Positions 12,199 to 21,334 are shown, counted from the first letter of the stretch. The stretch is 64,000 nucleotides of DNA from Hamadaea flava (GCF_024172085.1 NZ_JAMZDZ010000001.1:682001-746000); one strand, 5' to 3'. Notes: a model not told the origin generated them from the sequence alone. Numbers and translations: made by a program.

Positions 12199-12729
12199 AT
12201 GAGCGAGCCCGAGGCCCCAGCTGAACGAAAGCCTTGGTCCCCGGTTCTCGCGGGCGCAGTTGCCCTGGTTGGCGTCGCCGCTCTGTGCTGCTGGGGTGCG
12301 CTCAGCCAGTTCTCACCCTCGATCCGGTCGGACGACCCGCGGGAGTACCCGCGCAAAGACGAGGCGCTTCACATCACGTACGGCGGTGGAGACCTGGAGG
12401 ATGATCTCCTGCCCCGATACAGCGTGAAGCTTCCGTGCGACGTTCAGCATCTGCGGTGGGGCAACCATGAGGACATGGGCTCGATGGGTTCGCTCTATCT
12501 CCGCTTCGACACGTCGCCGACCTGCCTGGACGAGTTTCTCCGGGACAACCGGCTGCAGTCGGCGGCGGCTTGGACTCCCGCCGTCTTCGTACCCGCTGAG
12601 TACGGCTGGGCCGTCAGCTCCAGCGACGCCGCCTATGCTGCGAGCCCGTCGGAACGCGTGCAGCTGAGCGTTTCGATCCATCGAGGCGAGCAGCGGCCGG
12701 AGGCGTACGTAGTCGCGGTGTACCGGTGA
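12199..12729 (+). CDS. Hypothetical membrane-anchored or secreted protein
   Basis: 176 residues from ATG 12199 (a GTG three bases earlier is also possible). One hydrophobic segment at about 15-37 (VLAGAVALVGVAALCCWGAL) acts as signal anchor or signal peptide. The rest is soluble and probably extracellular, with Cys in LPCDVQHL and PTCLDEF that could form a disulfide. No named family is recognised. It stands alone between the nucleotidase terminator and a pseudogene on the other strand. Confidence 0.6.
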   Translation: MSEPEAPAERKPWSPVLAGAVALVGVAALCCWGALSQFSPSIRSDDPREYPRKDEALHITYGGGDLEDDLLPRYSVKLPCDVQHLRWGNHEDMGSMGSLYLRFDTSPTCLDEFLRDNRLQSAAAWTPAVFVPAEYGWAVSSSDAAYAASPSERVQLSVSIHRGEQRPEAYVVAVYR

Positions 12730-12812
12730 CTCCCGTTGAGGGCCTTGACCGGCGTCGCCGGGCTGGCGCAAGGCAGGCTGGATCAACCGCCGACAGACCG
12801 CCCTCGCACTCG

Positions 12813-13124
12813 TCAGCCGCGATAGCCGTCCAGCGCGTTGTTCGCCAGGTCGACACCGACGAACCGCTGCCCGCCGAAGTAGCGCAGCGCGTCGATCACC
12901 TCGTCGTCCGGTGCCTCGACGTACACCAGCGAGATCGGCAGGTACACCGGGACACCCGGGCGCATCGGGGGCAGCAGTTGGGCGACCCGCGCCGAGCCGC
13001 TGCGGAACACGATGTTCTGCTTCTAGCGCAGTACGCCGACAGCGTCGATCTCGTTCCAGGCGAAGCTGTTCGCTCGTCCTTGGACGTTCGCGATCGCGAT
13101 GCCCTGGACGCCGATCGGCGTCCG
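12813..13124 (-). pseudogene. Remnant of a conserved hypothetical protein, interrupted by TAG
   Basis: Directly after the stop of the GH15 gene and in the same frame, the complement reads TPIGVQGIAIANVQGRA, then WNEIDAVGVLR, then TAG (13025-13023), then KQNIVFRSGSARVAQLLPP and on to a stop at 12813. Both sides of the TAG have strong coding character and flow into each other, so this is one gene that lost its 5' end and gained an internal stop. The WNEIDAV segment with short beta strands resembles a bacterial PH-like domain, but this is weak. A restart at 13010 could in principle make 65 residues. Confidence 0.6.
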
Positions 13125-15002
13125 TTACGCCAGCTCGGCTGGCCGCCGCTCGTCGGGCATGTCGAGGAAGTCGTTCAGTGTGATCGCGGCGTTGATCAGT
13201 GCGAGATGGGTGAACGCCTGCGGGAAGTTGCCGAGATGCTCACCGTGCAGGCCCAACTCCTCGGCGTACAGCCCGACGTGGTTGCCGTAGGTCAGCATCT
13301 TCTCGAACACGAACCGCGCATCCGCTAGCCGGCCGGCGCGGGCGAGCGTCTCGACGTACCAGAAGGTGCACATCGAGAACGTTCCCTCGTGGCCGAGCAG
13401 GCCGTCGGGGGACGCGAGCGGGTCGTAGCGGTAGACGAGGCTGTCGGAGACCAGCGCGTCGCCGATCGCGTCCAGGGTGGACAGCCATTTGGGCTCGGTG
13501 TCGGAGATGAAGCCGACCAGCGGCATGACCAGGAGCGCGGCGTCCAGCACATCGCTGCCGTACGCCTGCACGAACGACTGCCGCTGCGGATTCCAGCCCT
13601 GGGACATGACCTGCTTGTGGATCTCGTCGCGGGCCGCCGTCCAGCCCGTCGTCTCGGCCGGCCAGCCCAGTTCTCGTGCCAGGCGGATCGTCCGGTCGAG
13701 GGCGACCCACGACATCACCCTGGCGTACACGAAGTGTTTGCGCCCGCCCCGGGTTTCCCAGATGCCTTCGTCGGGCTGGTCCCAATGGGCCGCCACCCAG
13801 TCGGCGAGCCGGCACAGCCGTTCCCAGCCGCTGGTGCCCAGCCGGCCCGCGCCGCCCTTGTACGCCGTCCAGATCGCGTCGAGCATCTCGCCGTAGATGT
13901 CGAGCTGAAGCTGATGCGCGGCGCCGTTGCCGATCCGGACCGGCCGTGAACTCCGATACCCGTCGAGATGGCTGAGCGTGTGCTCGTCGAGGTCGGACGA
14001 GCCGTCGACCCGGTACATGATCTGCAGCGGGCCGCCGTTGGCGCCGCCGACGCCGCCGGGGCGGGCCGACAGCCACCGGAACAGCCGCCGGGCCTCGTCG
14101 ACATACCCGAGACGCAGCAGCGCGTGCACGGACAGGCTCGCGTCGCGGATCCACGCGTACCGGTAGTCCCAGTTGCGCTCACCGCCTATCTGCTCGGGCA
14201 GCCCGGCCGTGGGTGCGGCGACGAGTGCCCCGGTGGGGCTGTAGGTGAGCAGCTTGAGCGTGATCGCCGAGCGCATGATCGTCTCACGCCACCGCCCTCG
14301 GTAGGTGCTCGCGCTCACCCAGCGGTGCCACCAGTCGAGGGTCGAGCGATACCGGCCGTCGACCTCGGCGGCGGTCACGCGACGGGGAACCTGCTCGTCG
14401 ACACCACCGCTCACGGCGAACCACGCCTCCTCACCGGCGGCCATGTCCAGAACCGTGGTGATGTCGTCGCCGTCGGGGATCAGCTTCCGGTCGCTGTCGA
14501 TGCGTACCGCACGGCCGCTGGCCCGGAAGACCGCAGACTCACCGTCGTGCGCCAGCACATGGTCGGCCCGGCCGTAGTCGAACCGGGGAGCGCACCGCAC
14601 GTCCAGGCGCACCTCGCCGCGTACCACCCGGACCATCCGGACCAGCAGATCCATCGTGTCGGTCGCGCGGCCGGTGACGGGCATGAAGTCGACGACCTCG
14701 GCGACCCCCTGCTCGCCGAGGAACCGGGTCACCAGCACCGCCGAGTCGGGCAGATACAGCTGACGTGCCGTCCACTCCTCTCCGATCGGCGCGATCCGGA
14801 ACAGTCCGCCGCGATCGGGATCGAGCAGGCTCGCGAACACGCTGGGCGCGTCGAAGCGTCCGGGGCAGTACCAGCTGATGGCTCCGGAGGTGTCGGCGAG
14901 CGCCGCCGTACGCAGGTTGCCGATCAGGCCATGCTCGGCGATCGGGACATAATCCCCGGTGCCGACCGCCCGCTCCGCCTCCGTCATCTGCAGCGTCTTC
15001 AT
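13125..15002 (-). CDS. Second glycoside hydrolase family 15 protein
   Basis: 625 residues from ATG 15002, which puts the family start (YVPIAEHGLIGNLRTAALAD) near residue 18; the frame upstream is Arg/Trp-rich noise. Motifs match the first GH15 copy: NWDYRYAWIRD near 276-286, GIWETRGGRKHFV, EGTFSMCTFWYVE, and LYAEELGLHGEHLGNFPQAF near the C-terminus where the catalytic base usually lies. No signal peptide. It is a cytoplasmic glucoamylase or trehalase-like enzyme, paralogous to the protein at 4614 but clearly divergent and not in an operon. The trace of an unrelated gene follows its stop in the same frame. Confidence 0.9.
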   Translation of the reverse strand: MKTLQMTEAERAVGTGDYVPIAEHGLIGNLRTAALADTSGAISWYCPGRFDAPSVFASLLDPDRGGLFRIAPIGEEWTARQLYLPDSAVLVTRFLGEQGVAEVVDFMPVTGRATDTMDLLVRMVRVVRGEVRLDVRCAPRFDYGRADHVLAHDGESAVFRASGRAVRIDSDRKLIPDGDDITTVLDMAAGEEAWFAVSGGVDEQVPRRVTAAEVDGRYRSTLDWWHRWVSASTYRGRWRETIMRSAITLKLLTYSPTGALVAAPTAGLPEQIGGERNWDYRYAWIRDASLSVHALLRLGYVDEARRLFRWLSARPGGVGGANGGPLQIMYRVDGSSDLDEHTLSHLDGYRSSRPVRIGNGAAHQLQLDIYGEMLDAIWTAYKGGAGRLGTSGWERLCRLADWVAAHWDQPDEGIWETRGGRKHFVYARVMSWVALDRTIRLARELGWPAETTGWTAARDEIHKQVMSQGWNPQRQSFVQAYGSDVLDAALLVMPLVGFISDTEPKWLSTLDAIGDALVSDSLVYRYDPLASPDGLLGHEGTFSMCTFWYVETLARAGRLADARFVFEKMLTYGNHVGLYAEELGLHGEHLGNFPQAFTHLALINAAITLNDFLDMPDERRPAELA

Positions 15003-15465
15003 CCTGATCCGCACCCCACCAGCTGTCTGAGTTCGGCGATGTCCGGCAGATCGATCTTGCGCGGAACCGCGCAGCGACCAGGGCGGCCACGCCACGACCA
15101 CGTCGTCCCGCCACCCACGGCAATGGTTCATTGTCCCATGCCCCGGACCTGGGCTGCGTGGATTCGCCCAGGCCACCGGGCTGAAGATCCACAGGCGTTG
15201 TGGGATCGTCTAGTCGGCGACGAACCGGCCTTCACCGCCCGGTATTGGGTGAATGCCGATGATCGCGGGGGCCGGCAAGAGAATGTCACCGCGGATATCG
15301 ACGAGGGCTTCTACCAGGGGTCGTCGACGGTGACGCCGAGTCATCGAATGCGGTCATCAGCGCCTGCCGAGATCGAGGTGAAGCGGCAGTCCGGCTGAGC
15401 AGACTCTTTCGTTCTAGGCAGTGGAAGGTCAGTCTGTGCTGGCGGCGGCATGGATTCGGCCGGTG
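15003..15465. other. Gap without a supported gene
   Basis: The plus strand is open to 15398 and includes the plausible stretch DPQALWDRLVGDEPAFTARY, but it has no start of its own and runs out of the GH15 antisense frame. It may be the remains of a gene. Nothing else is supported before the transposase remnant. Confidence 0.3.
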
Positions 15466-15469
15466 CGGT

Positions 15470-16240
15470 GGCGCCGGGTCATGGCCCATGGACCATCGCG
15501 GCGTGGTGCTCGGGATGGCGCTCGTAGTCGCGGACGGTGCGTCGGCTGCGGGTGATCCACGACAGGGTCCTCTCCACGACCCGCCTACGGTGCAGGACCC
15601 GGAACCGAGCTGGTCAGCCAACTTGCGAACGATCTCCACGGCCAGGCCGAGAGTGTCGGTGGCCTAGTCGACGAGTTGGCCGGCGCATCCGGCGTCGGCC
15701 CAGACCTTGAGCACGCCGGTGAAGCAGGTTCGTAGGGCGCATAGCACGGCGCGTGCTGCGTCGCGGTCCTGAACGGAACCGGTGGTGACCATGATGATCA
15801 GCAGCAGGCCGGTGCTGTCCACGACGATGTGGCGCTTGCGGCCGATGATTTTCGTGCCGGCGTCGTAGCCGCAGCTGGACTTGGCGACGATCTCGGCCGC
15901 GCGCACCGAATGCGAGTCCATGATCGCTGCTGTCGGGGTTGCGTTGCGGCCTTCAGCGAGGCGGATCTGTTCGCGTAGTCTGTCATGGAGGCGGGTGAGG
16001 TGCCGTCGCGGGCCCAGGTCCAGAAAATAGTAGGAGGCCGTCGGCTGCGGCGGGAAGTCGCGGGCAGGGCACGCCAAACGCAGCTGTTGTAGCGGATCGC
16101 GTCGACGATGTCGCGGCGCGGCTAGGTGACCGGGCGACTGCCATGGTCGCCGGTGCCGCTGGCGGGCAGGAACGCGGCGATGAGCTGCCACTCGGTGTCA
16201 GACGGTCTGAGGGATAGCGGCGCGGGCGGATCGTGGGCGG
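15470..16240 (-). pseudogene. Broken IS5-family transposase
   Basis: Reading the complement, IS5/ISL2-type blocks occur in the right order but in different frames: SDTEWQLIAAFLPASGTGDH (about 16225), RDIVDAIRYNSCVWRALPA (about 16110), then a long intact stretch 16040-15664 with TRLHDRLREQIRLAEGRN, AAIMDSHSVRAAE, GYDAGTKIIGRKRHIVVD and VWADAGCAGQLVD ending in TAG, and finally VERTLSWITRSRRTVRDYER in a shifted frame near 15540. The DSHSV Asp and the WADAG and ERT Glu positions are the DDE triad. At least three frame changes make it non-functional. Confidence 0.85.
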
Positions 16241-16295
16241 GCGCTCTGCGCCCGGCAGCGGGGGCACAGCAGCCTGGCCGCAAACCAGATAGAAA

Positions 16296-16365
16296 GACAC
16301 GGTAGGGCCTTCGGGAGGCATGGCTTCGACAACCACAGCCGTACCCGAAGGCCCTTCCTCGTGTC
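16296..16365. repeat. Long inverted repeat upstream of the IS5 remnant
   Basis: Twelve-base arms AGGGCCTTCGGG (16304-16315) and CCCGAAGGCCCT (16344-16355) are exact complements, and the outer GACAC (16296-16300) and GTGTC (16361-16365) also pair. The spacer is 28 bases. It may be an IS end, a short non-autonomous element or a terminator; no target duplication was identified. Confidence 0.6.
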
Positions 16366-16450
16366 CGCGTCACACACCGAGACCGATTCGGATTCCTCAC
16401 CTTCAAGGCGGATCAGCCCCGCTGACCCGATCCTTTACCGAGCACTAAAC

Positions 16451-16972
16451 TTACTGCGGGGTCAAGTAGCTGTACCACGTGACCCAGTCGCCTGCAATAC
16501 CGTTGTATGTATTATCCGCGCCAACCCTGAAGAAGATGGTTGTCAGGTATGCGATTCCGCCTGAGCTCTCCTGAGTCAATGAGCAAGACGTCCAATATTC
16601 ATCGCTATCCCAGACGCTGATCTGGCAGTTCCACTTGTAGTAGCCAGCAGCGAGATAGATGTTGCGCTCGATGTGCCCGCTGGCCGTGTAAACGTTGACT
16701 ACATCCTCCTCCCACAGGTAGTCACCTGCGGCTATGTAAATGCGACGTGGCGTCGCAAGCATATTGACAGTCCCGCCATACGTGCCGGCGTCAGCCGCGA
16801 GAAAGATCTCGCGTGAGATTTCGGCGCCGGCCGCTGCGGCAGGCGCGGGGTTGAGTAGCGCGGCGAATGCGCACGCGAGCCCAACGACAAACAACTTCGC
16901 GAGCCACTTTTTTGCCGCACTTCCGGCCGGTAGATGACGAACACTACGGTTGGGCACGGTGTCCCCTTTCAA
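16451..16972 (-). CDS. Secreted protein with three short internal repeats
   Basis: 173 residues from ATG 16972. A signal peptide spans roughly 21-48 (KKWLAKLFVVGLACAFAALL, then Ala-rich cleavage region). The mature part repeats a short motif three times: REIFLAAD (54-61), RRIYIAAGDYLW (76-87) and RNIYLAAGYYKW (103-114), spaced 22 and 27 residues apart, suggesting a small beta-rich fold. Cys at about 116 and 130 may pair. The gene is clearly less GC-rich than its surroundings and sits next to IS debris, suggesting recent acquisition. No family recognised; exoprotein or surface factor is the most that can be said. Confidence 0.72.
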   Translation of the reverse strand: MKGDTVPNRSVRHLPAGSAAKKWLAKLFVVGLACAFAALLNPAPAAAAGAEISREIFLAADAGTYGGTVNMLATPRRIYIAAGDYLWEEDVVNVYTASGHIERNIYLAAGYYKWNCQISVWDSDEYWTSCSLTQESSGGIAYLTTIFFRVGADNTYNGIAGDWVTWYSYLTPQ

Positions 16973-18425
16973 CTGATGGCTGATGCTGGACCGTCACCGC
17001 TGACGCCGCTAGGCGCTGACCCCGACCTCCTCTACTTAAGGGTCCTGATCAGCAGAAACGCACACCAAGAAAGGGGAAATTCGAGCAACGTTGTCCATCA
17101 TGTACCGATGAACTAAGCCGAAAGGCATAATGCGGCCCACATGAAACTCCCCCGTTTCAGGTCGTGCTCACATATTAGTGATCTTACACATTTATGTCAA
17201 TGCTTGCCGGGCCGCCGCAGGCGTTCCTGTCCCCACGAATGGTTCCAACCGGAGGGACACCTGCGGCGTCTCAACACTCGTCAGGACCTGCCCTACGCTG
17301 CCTCCTGATCAGTCGACCTGCTCAGTCGCGCCGAAACGTTCGCCGGCCTTCGACGCCGCGCGACCCGAACGCCGAAGGGACCGCTGGTGTGCGATCCATA
17401 GAGGCTCCCAATGCCCACCGCGCCAAGGCTTCAACACCGTGACCCGATACCCCGTACCCCATATGGCCACCTCTCCGGACGGCAGGCCGCTCGCCCGCTC
17501 GCTCGCGCCAGCCGACCCGGTGGTGGTCAATGTGGACCGCAACAACGCGGCTGACAGCATCAGCTCCCCCGGACGGAACCCTGTCAATCTCTATCCGATT
17601 AGGACTGAGTACGTCCTGCTGCCCGACCAGCGCAGTCCGAGCTACCGTCGACAACTTGTGCCAGTCCGCCAGCTCATCCCGAAACCCCGGCACCTCATCA
17701 AGTGGAGTATCGACCTCGCACAGTCGTGGCGACGGTAGCTGGCGGCTCCGGTGCTTGATTCTTCGCGGACTCGTGCTGCGTCGGTCGCACACACGCTCAA
17801 CACACGGGGTTCACCGGGCGAGTCCCAGCGAGCTGCCGACGCCCAGATCTCTGTATTGCCGGGGAACGGTGCCAGCGGCGCGGGCCTCACAAACAAATGA
17901 CAGTAAAAATGCTGTAGACACTGCGACAGCCTCGGGGCAGATAATGCGCCATCCGGCGCACGTACGCTCAACGTGTGGTCGGCACCGCCGCTCGACTCCG
18001 CCAAGAGCCACAGCCTGCCCGCTCCGACTGTATGCACGATCGATGGCCAGAGATGCCGAGAGCACCTCAGCTGCGGACTATTAGTAAGAAGTCCCACACC
18101 GCAGCTGGACCGGGAGTAGACAGTCCGCTGCCGCTGGGTTCGATCAGATCTACGGTCTGCTCGTGCCGGGTGGTCATGTATCGGGCCACGGCCGTTCCTA
18201 GATCATCTGGTTAGGCCGAGCGTGGACGACCCGCCCCGAATGTCAGCCGGTGACGTCGCCCCTCGATCAGTTGCTCTACCCAGTTGCTAGAGCAGGTCGG
18301 CTCTGACTTTCTTAGTCGATTGCTAGCACCTTGATCATCTAAGCCGAGTTCTGGCGGTCACAGGTGAGTGCTCCGGGCATGGTCAGCATGCGTTGACTGA
18401 GGTAGGCCGTCGGGGTGCTGGCCGA
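16973..18425. other. 1.45 kb lower-GC region with no clear gene
   Basis: Open frames exist on both strands but all mix rare codons, Ser/Arg-rich runs and no ribosome site. A short complement reading near 18215-18300 ending WVEQLIEGRRHRLTFGAG looks like the C-terminal tail of a lost protein. The base composition and lack of genes match a decayed insertion. Confidence 0.4.
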
Positions 18426-18930
18426 TTACAGGCGTTCCCGGAAAGGCGTGAAGTCGTGGTCGGGAAACAGGCTGGGGAAGACGTCGAGCATGCTGCGCAG
18501 ATCCGTCACGGTGGTCTGGAGACTGCGGTGGGTGAGGTCGATGTCAGCGAACAGAAGCCCCCAGCCGCGGGCACCCTTGGTGGCAAGCAGGGCGTCCATG
18601 TATGCGCTGTAGGTGAGGTCGAGCTTCACGAAGGTGGAGGGGTGCTCGCGGATCTGTGGGTCGATGTCGACAAGTTGATCGTCGAACCAGACCTCAACCG
18701 GCCTCGGTCCGGTGACAGGCGCAGATGAGTCAGGTGGCCGTTCCCTGTGCCCTGGAGCCGGCGATGCACCGCAACTGGGAGTGGAACCGGCGATGCGACT
18801 CGGTCTCGGGGAAGATGGGCGGGCCGTCGCCCTGCTCGACCACGTCAAGCAGCGGAAACACGTCGACCTCGCCGTGGGCATGGGGCAGGGGGCAGGGGTC
18901 AACCACGCGAACCAGAACTGGTTGAACCGC
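18426..18930 (-). pseudogene. Frameshifted remnant of a hypothetical protein
   Basis: The 3' part (18720-18426) reads as good coding sequence, with VEVWFDDQLVDIDPQIREH, KLDLTYSAYMDALLATKGA and DVFPSLFPDHDFTPFRERL before the stop. The 5' part continues in another frame (PCPLPHAHGEVDVFPLLD, IFPETESHRRFHSQL), so at least one frameshift lies near 18720. The upstream end meets the ISAs1 remnant. Family not recognised. Confidence 0.55.
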
Positions 18931-18934
18931 AGCT

Positions 18935-19170
18935 GACCGTGGCCGGGATGACCGGCGATACCGCGATCGCCGGCTGGATCGCCGACGTTCCCGCCGAGAT
19001 CCTCGCCGACCTGCATGCGGGCCGGCGCGGCCCCTTACCCGCGCCGGGTAAGACCACGATCTGGCGGGTGCTGTTCCCGAGCCGATGCCGGCATCCTGGG
19101 CGACGCGATCGGCGCATTGCTCACCGCCACTCTGGCGCCCGGCCGCATGACGGCCGTCCGGCAACTGTCG
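18935..19170 (+). pseudogene. Fragment of an ISAs1-family transposase
   Basis: The plus strand reads GDTAIAGWIADVPAEILADL then KTTIWRVL, and in a shifted frame AGILGDAIGALLTATLAPGR. This follows the N-terminal order of ISAs1 transposases (AAIGEWxADxPxEVLAxLG, TIRRVL, DAxIGAWLAxR). Only about 80 codons remain, with one frameshift near 19075 and no catalytic core. Confidence 0.6.
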
Positions 19171-19222
19171 CCGTTTGATCGAAGGGTTGACCGGGCCCGT
19201 CTTGCGGGATCGCGGCTCTGGC

Positions 19223-19669
19223 TCAGTGAGCCGCCGGTCGGCCGTACCCGGGTCGGTGTGACTGGTCGATACCGTGTTCGGCCCACGAGTACAGGTGCAG
19301 CGTCAGACCATCCGGATCGTCGAAGACCAGCAGCCATCCGATCGACGCCTCGATCACCGGCGAGCGGCGCACGCCCAGCTCGTCGAGCCGGGCGGCCCAG
19401 GCTTCGATGTCGTCCTTGCCGTCGACGGCGAAGCTGACCGGATCGAAGCCCTGACATCCTTCGGCAGCCGTCGGGTTCACCCGGAAGGCGATCATCGTTT
19501 CGCCCAACCCGGGCGCGGTGCCGGCGACTCCGCGGGCGACGCCGTCGGCATCGGGAAATTCGATCGTCGTCTGGAACCCGAAGACCTGGCCATACCAGGC
19601 CACCGAGCGAGCCAGGTCGGTGACCGGGATCTTGATGTGGTGAATGCCGGACAGGACGGGCGTGGTCAT
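19223..19669 (-). CDS. VOC-family (glyoxalase-like) protein
   Basis: 148 residues from ATG 19669 (an upstream start at 19702 is less likely, as it would overlap the shared promoter). The start VLSGIHHIKIPVTDLARSVA carries the first metal-ligand His, and GWLLVFDDPDGLTLHLYSW ends with the usual Glu-equivalent region, here occupied by His/Leu, so metal binding is uncertain. VOC proteins act as dioxygenases, lyases or resistance proteins. It is divergent from the TetR gene at 19732 and is its likely target. Confidence 0.82.
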   Translation of the reverse strand: MTTPVLSGIHHIKIPVTDLARSVAWYGQVFGFQTTIEFPDADGVARGVAGTAPGLGETMIAFRVNPTAAEGCQGFDPVSFAVDGKDDIEAWAARLDELGVRRSPVIEASIGWLLVFDDPDGLTLHLYSWAEHGIDQSHRPGYGRPAAH

Positions 19670-19693
19670 CGCGTACCCCCGAGCCAATTGGGT

Positions 19694-19706
19694 GCAGTAC
19701 AACTGC
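19694..19706. promoter_or_regulatory. Candidate TetR operator between divergent genes
   Basis: GCAGT-ACA-ACTGC is a perfect 5+3+5 palindrome in the 62-base gap between the VOC and TetR starts. Position and symmetry fit autoregulation; binding is inferred. Confidence 0.45.
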
Positions 19707-19731
19707 GGTTAATATCTGTAGAATGCGCCTC

Positions 19732-20379
19732 ATGGCCGAACCCGTCAAGAGGCCCTATCGGTCCCCAGCACGCGCTGCCGCTGCTGCTGTCACCCGTGAG
19801 CGCATCCGCGAAGCCGCCGGACGACTGTTCACGACCCAAGGTTTCACCGCCACGACGATGAAGCAGGTCGCCGCGGACGCGGGCGTCGGCGAGCGCACCC
19901 TCTACGACGTCTTCCCCACGAAGGCGAAGCTGTTCGGGCACACCCTCGCGGTGGCGACAGTCGGCGACGAGCAGCCGATCCGAGTCGCCGAACGACCCGA
20001 GATCATCGTTGCCCACGAAGCAGACGATCCCCGGCAGGCGATCGAACTTTTCGTCGCGTACGGCAGCGACCTGCTGGACCGCGCCGGAGACCTCATCATG
20101 ATCAGCGTCGAGGCGGCCGGCGCCGACCCGGACATGCGCGCCGCCGCCGACGCCGGCTCCCGCGCCCACCACGAGGTCATGCTCGCCTTCGCCCAGGCGC
20201 TGGACGCGCGTCGTGCACTGCGGCCGGGCCTGGACCCGATGAGCGCGGCCGACATCTTGTACGCGCTCAGCTCGCCGCACATGCACCAGCTGCTCCGACG
20301 CCACCGCGGCTGGAGTGCTCGGCGATACCGCACCTGGCTCGCCGAAGCGCTCGAACGCGAACTACTGCCCCACGTCTGA
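19732..20379 (+). CDS. TetR-family transcriptional regulator
   Basis: 215 residues from ATG 19732 (ATG 19723 is an alternative). The N-terminal TetR helix-turn-helix is clear: RERIREAAGRLFTTQGFTAT then MKQVAADAGVGERTLYDVF, ending KAKLF. The remaining 150 residues form the variable ligand-binding domain. It is divergent from the VOC gene with a palindrome between them, suggesting that it represses both. The ligand is unknown. Confidence 0.88.
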   Translation: MAEPVKRPYRSPARAAAAAVTRERIREAAGRLFTTQGFTATTMKQVAADAGVGERTLYDVFPTKAKLFGHTLAVATVGDEQPIRVAERPEIIVAHEADDPRQAIELFVAYGSDLLDRAGDLIMISVEAAGADPDMRAAADAGSRAHHEVMLAFAQALDARRALRPGLDPMSAADILYALSSPHMHQLLRRHRGWSARRYRTWLAEALERELLPHV

Positions 20380-20476
20380 AGTGTTCGGCAGGTCCACGGG
20401 AACGCCGACCTCGCTTTCCCCGCGCCACAACAATGGACAAGCTCGGATATCGACGGCGTCCAGTAAGGTCGGTCGC

Positions 20477-20746
20477 GTGACTCTCGATCAGAAGACGCTC
20501 GCCGACATCACCCTGCTGCTGGCCCAGCGCAAGAAGATCCAGGCCGTCAAGATCTACTTCGACCACCATCCTGGCATCAGCCTCGAGGCCGCCAAGCAGG
20601 CGGTCGAGGCGATCGAAGCGCAGCCCTGGTCGCCCCAGGCCTCAGCGCTCAAGGCCAACGGGCAGGCCATGCAAGCCGCTCAGCTGGTCCACAAGCACAC
20701 CAGTCTGTCCATGCGGGAAGCGAAGCGATTCGTGGACGGCCTCTGA
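20477..20746 (+). CDS. Small protein with ribosomal L7/L12 C-terminal-like fold
   Basis: 89 residues from GTG 20477, with AGTAAGG upstream. The segment KKIQAVKIYFDHHPGISLEA followed by AKQAVEAIEAQ matches the L7/L12 C-terminal pattern (KIxAIKxxRxxTGLGLKEAKxxV), and a second partial copy, AAQLVHKHTSLSMREAKRFV, follows at 64-87. Such stand-alone proteins are common in actinobacteria and not part of the ribosome stalk; function unknown. It is downstream of the TetR gene but separated by 97 bases. Confidence 0.7.
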   Translation: MTLDQKTLADITLLLAQRKKIQAVKIYFDHHPGISLEAAKQAVEAIEAQPWSPQASALKANGQAMQAAQLVHKHTSLSMREAKRFVDGL

Positions 20747-20762
20747 CCGCAGGCCGCCGCCG

Positions 20763-21257
20763 TCATGTTCGTCGCCGGCCCGCTTGCTCCTCCAACCGCC
20801 GCATCGCCCGGTGAAACAAGCCGTCGATCGGACGCCGCCACCGCACCAGCGTACGCACGGGAGCCGTCGCATCGATAGCGATGAGCCAACCGACCCGTAC
20901 GCGATCCCTGGACAATCCGTGGACGGTCCATCGTTCGAGCATCGCGCTGACTCCCGGTGCGTTCGTCTCCTCCACCCGGTACGCGAAGACGCCGGCCGAT
21001 CGGTCCCAGACCAGGATCCGTTCTCGGGCCACGACACCGCCCCGCAGCCGTAGGTACCGAATGGTGCCTTCGCCGAACGGCGGGCCTCCCTCGTACCAGG
21101 CGGTCCGAGCGATGCCGAACCAGGCGGGCCAACGCTCCGGATGCTCCGCGAGGCTGGCGAACACCTGATCTGCCGACAGCCGGACCGTTCCTATGACCTC
21201 ATGCCGAGTGACGGCGTTGTCGATGAAGTCAAGGCCCACGGCACTCAATCCGCGCAT
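20763..21257 (-). CDS. SRPBCC-family protein
   Basis: 164 residues, ATG 21257 with GAGGG upstream. The pattern TVRLSADQVFASLAEHPERW, WFGIARTAWYEGGPPFGEGT and a C-terminal amphipathic helix (RPIDGLFHRAMRRLEEQ) are typical of the START/polyketide-cyclase-like fold that binds hydrophobic ligands. No catalytic residues can be assigned. It lies 77 bases downstream of the sulfatase on the same strand, so they may share a transcript. Confidence 0.78.
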   Translation of the reverse strand: MRGLSAVGLDFIDNAVTRHEVIGTVRLSADQVFASLAEHPERWPAWFGIARTAWYEGGPPFGEGTIRYLRLRGGVVARERILVWDRSAGVFAYRVEETNAPGVSAMLERWTVHGLSRDRVRVGWLIAIDATAPVRTLVRWRRPIDGLFHRAMRRLEEQAGRRRT

Positions 21258-21334
21258 GGCGCAGCCCTCTTCCCACTGGCGCAGCGCCTTCGCGTGGACC
21301 GGCGGCTATCTCCGATCATGGAGCGGTCGCCGGG

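Noticed and set aside
18262-18300. tRNA-like GGTAGAGCAACTGA on the complement
   Set aside because: Only a D-arm-like string; no acceptor stem, anticodon loop or T-arm follows.
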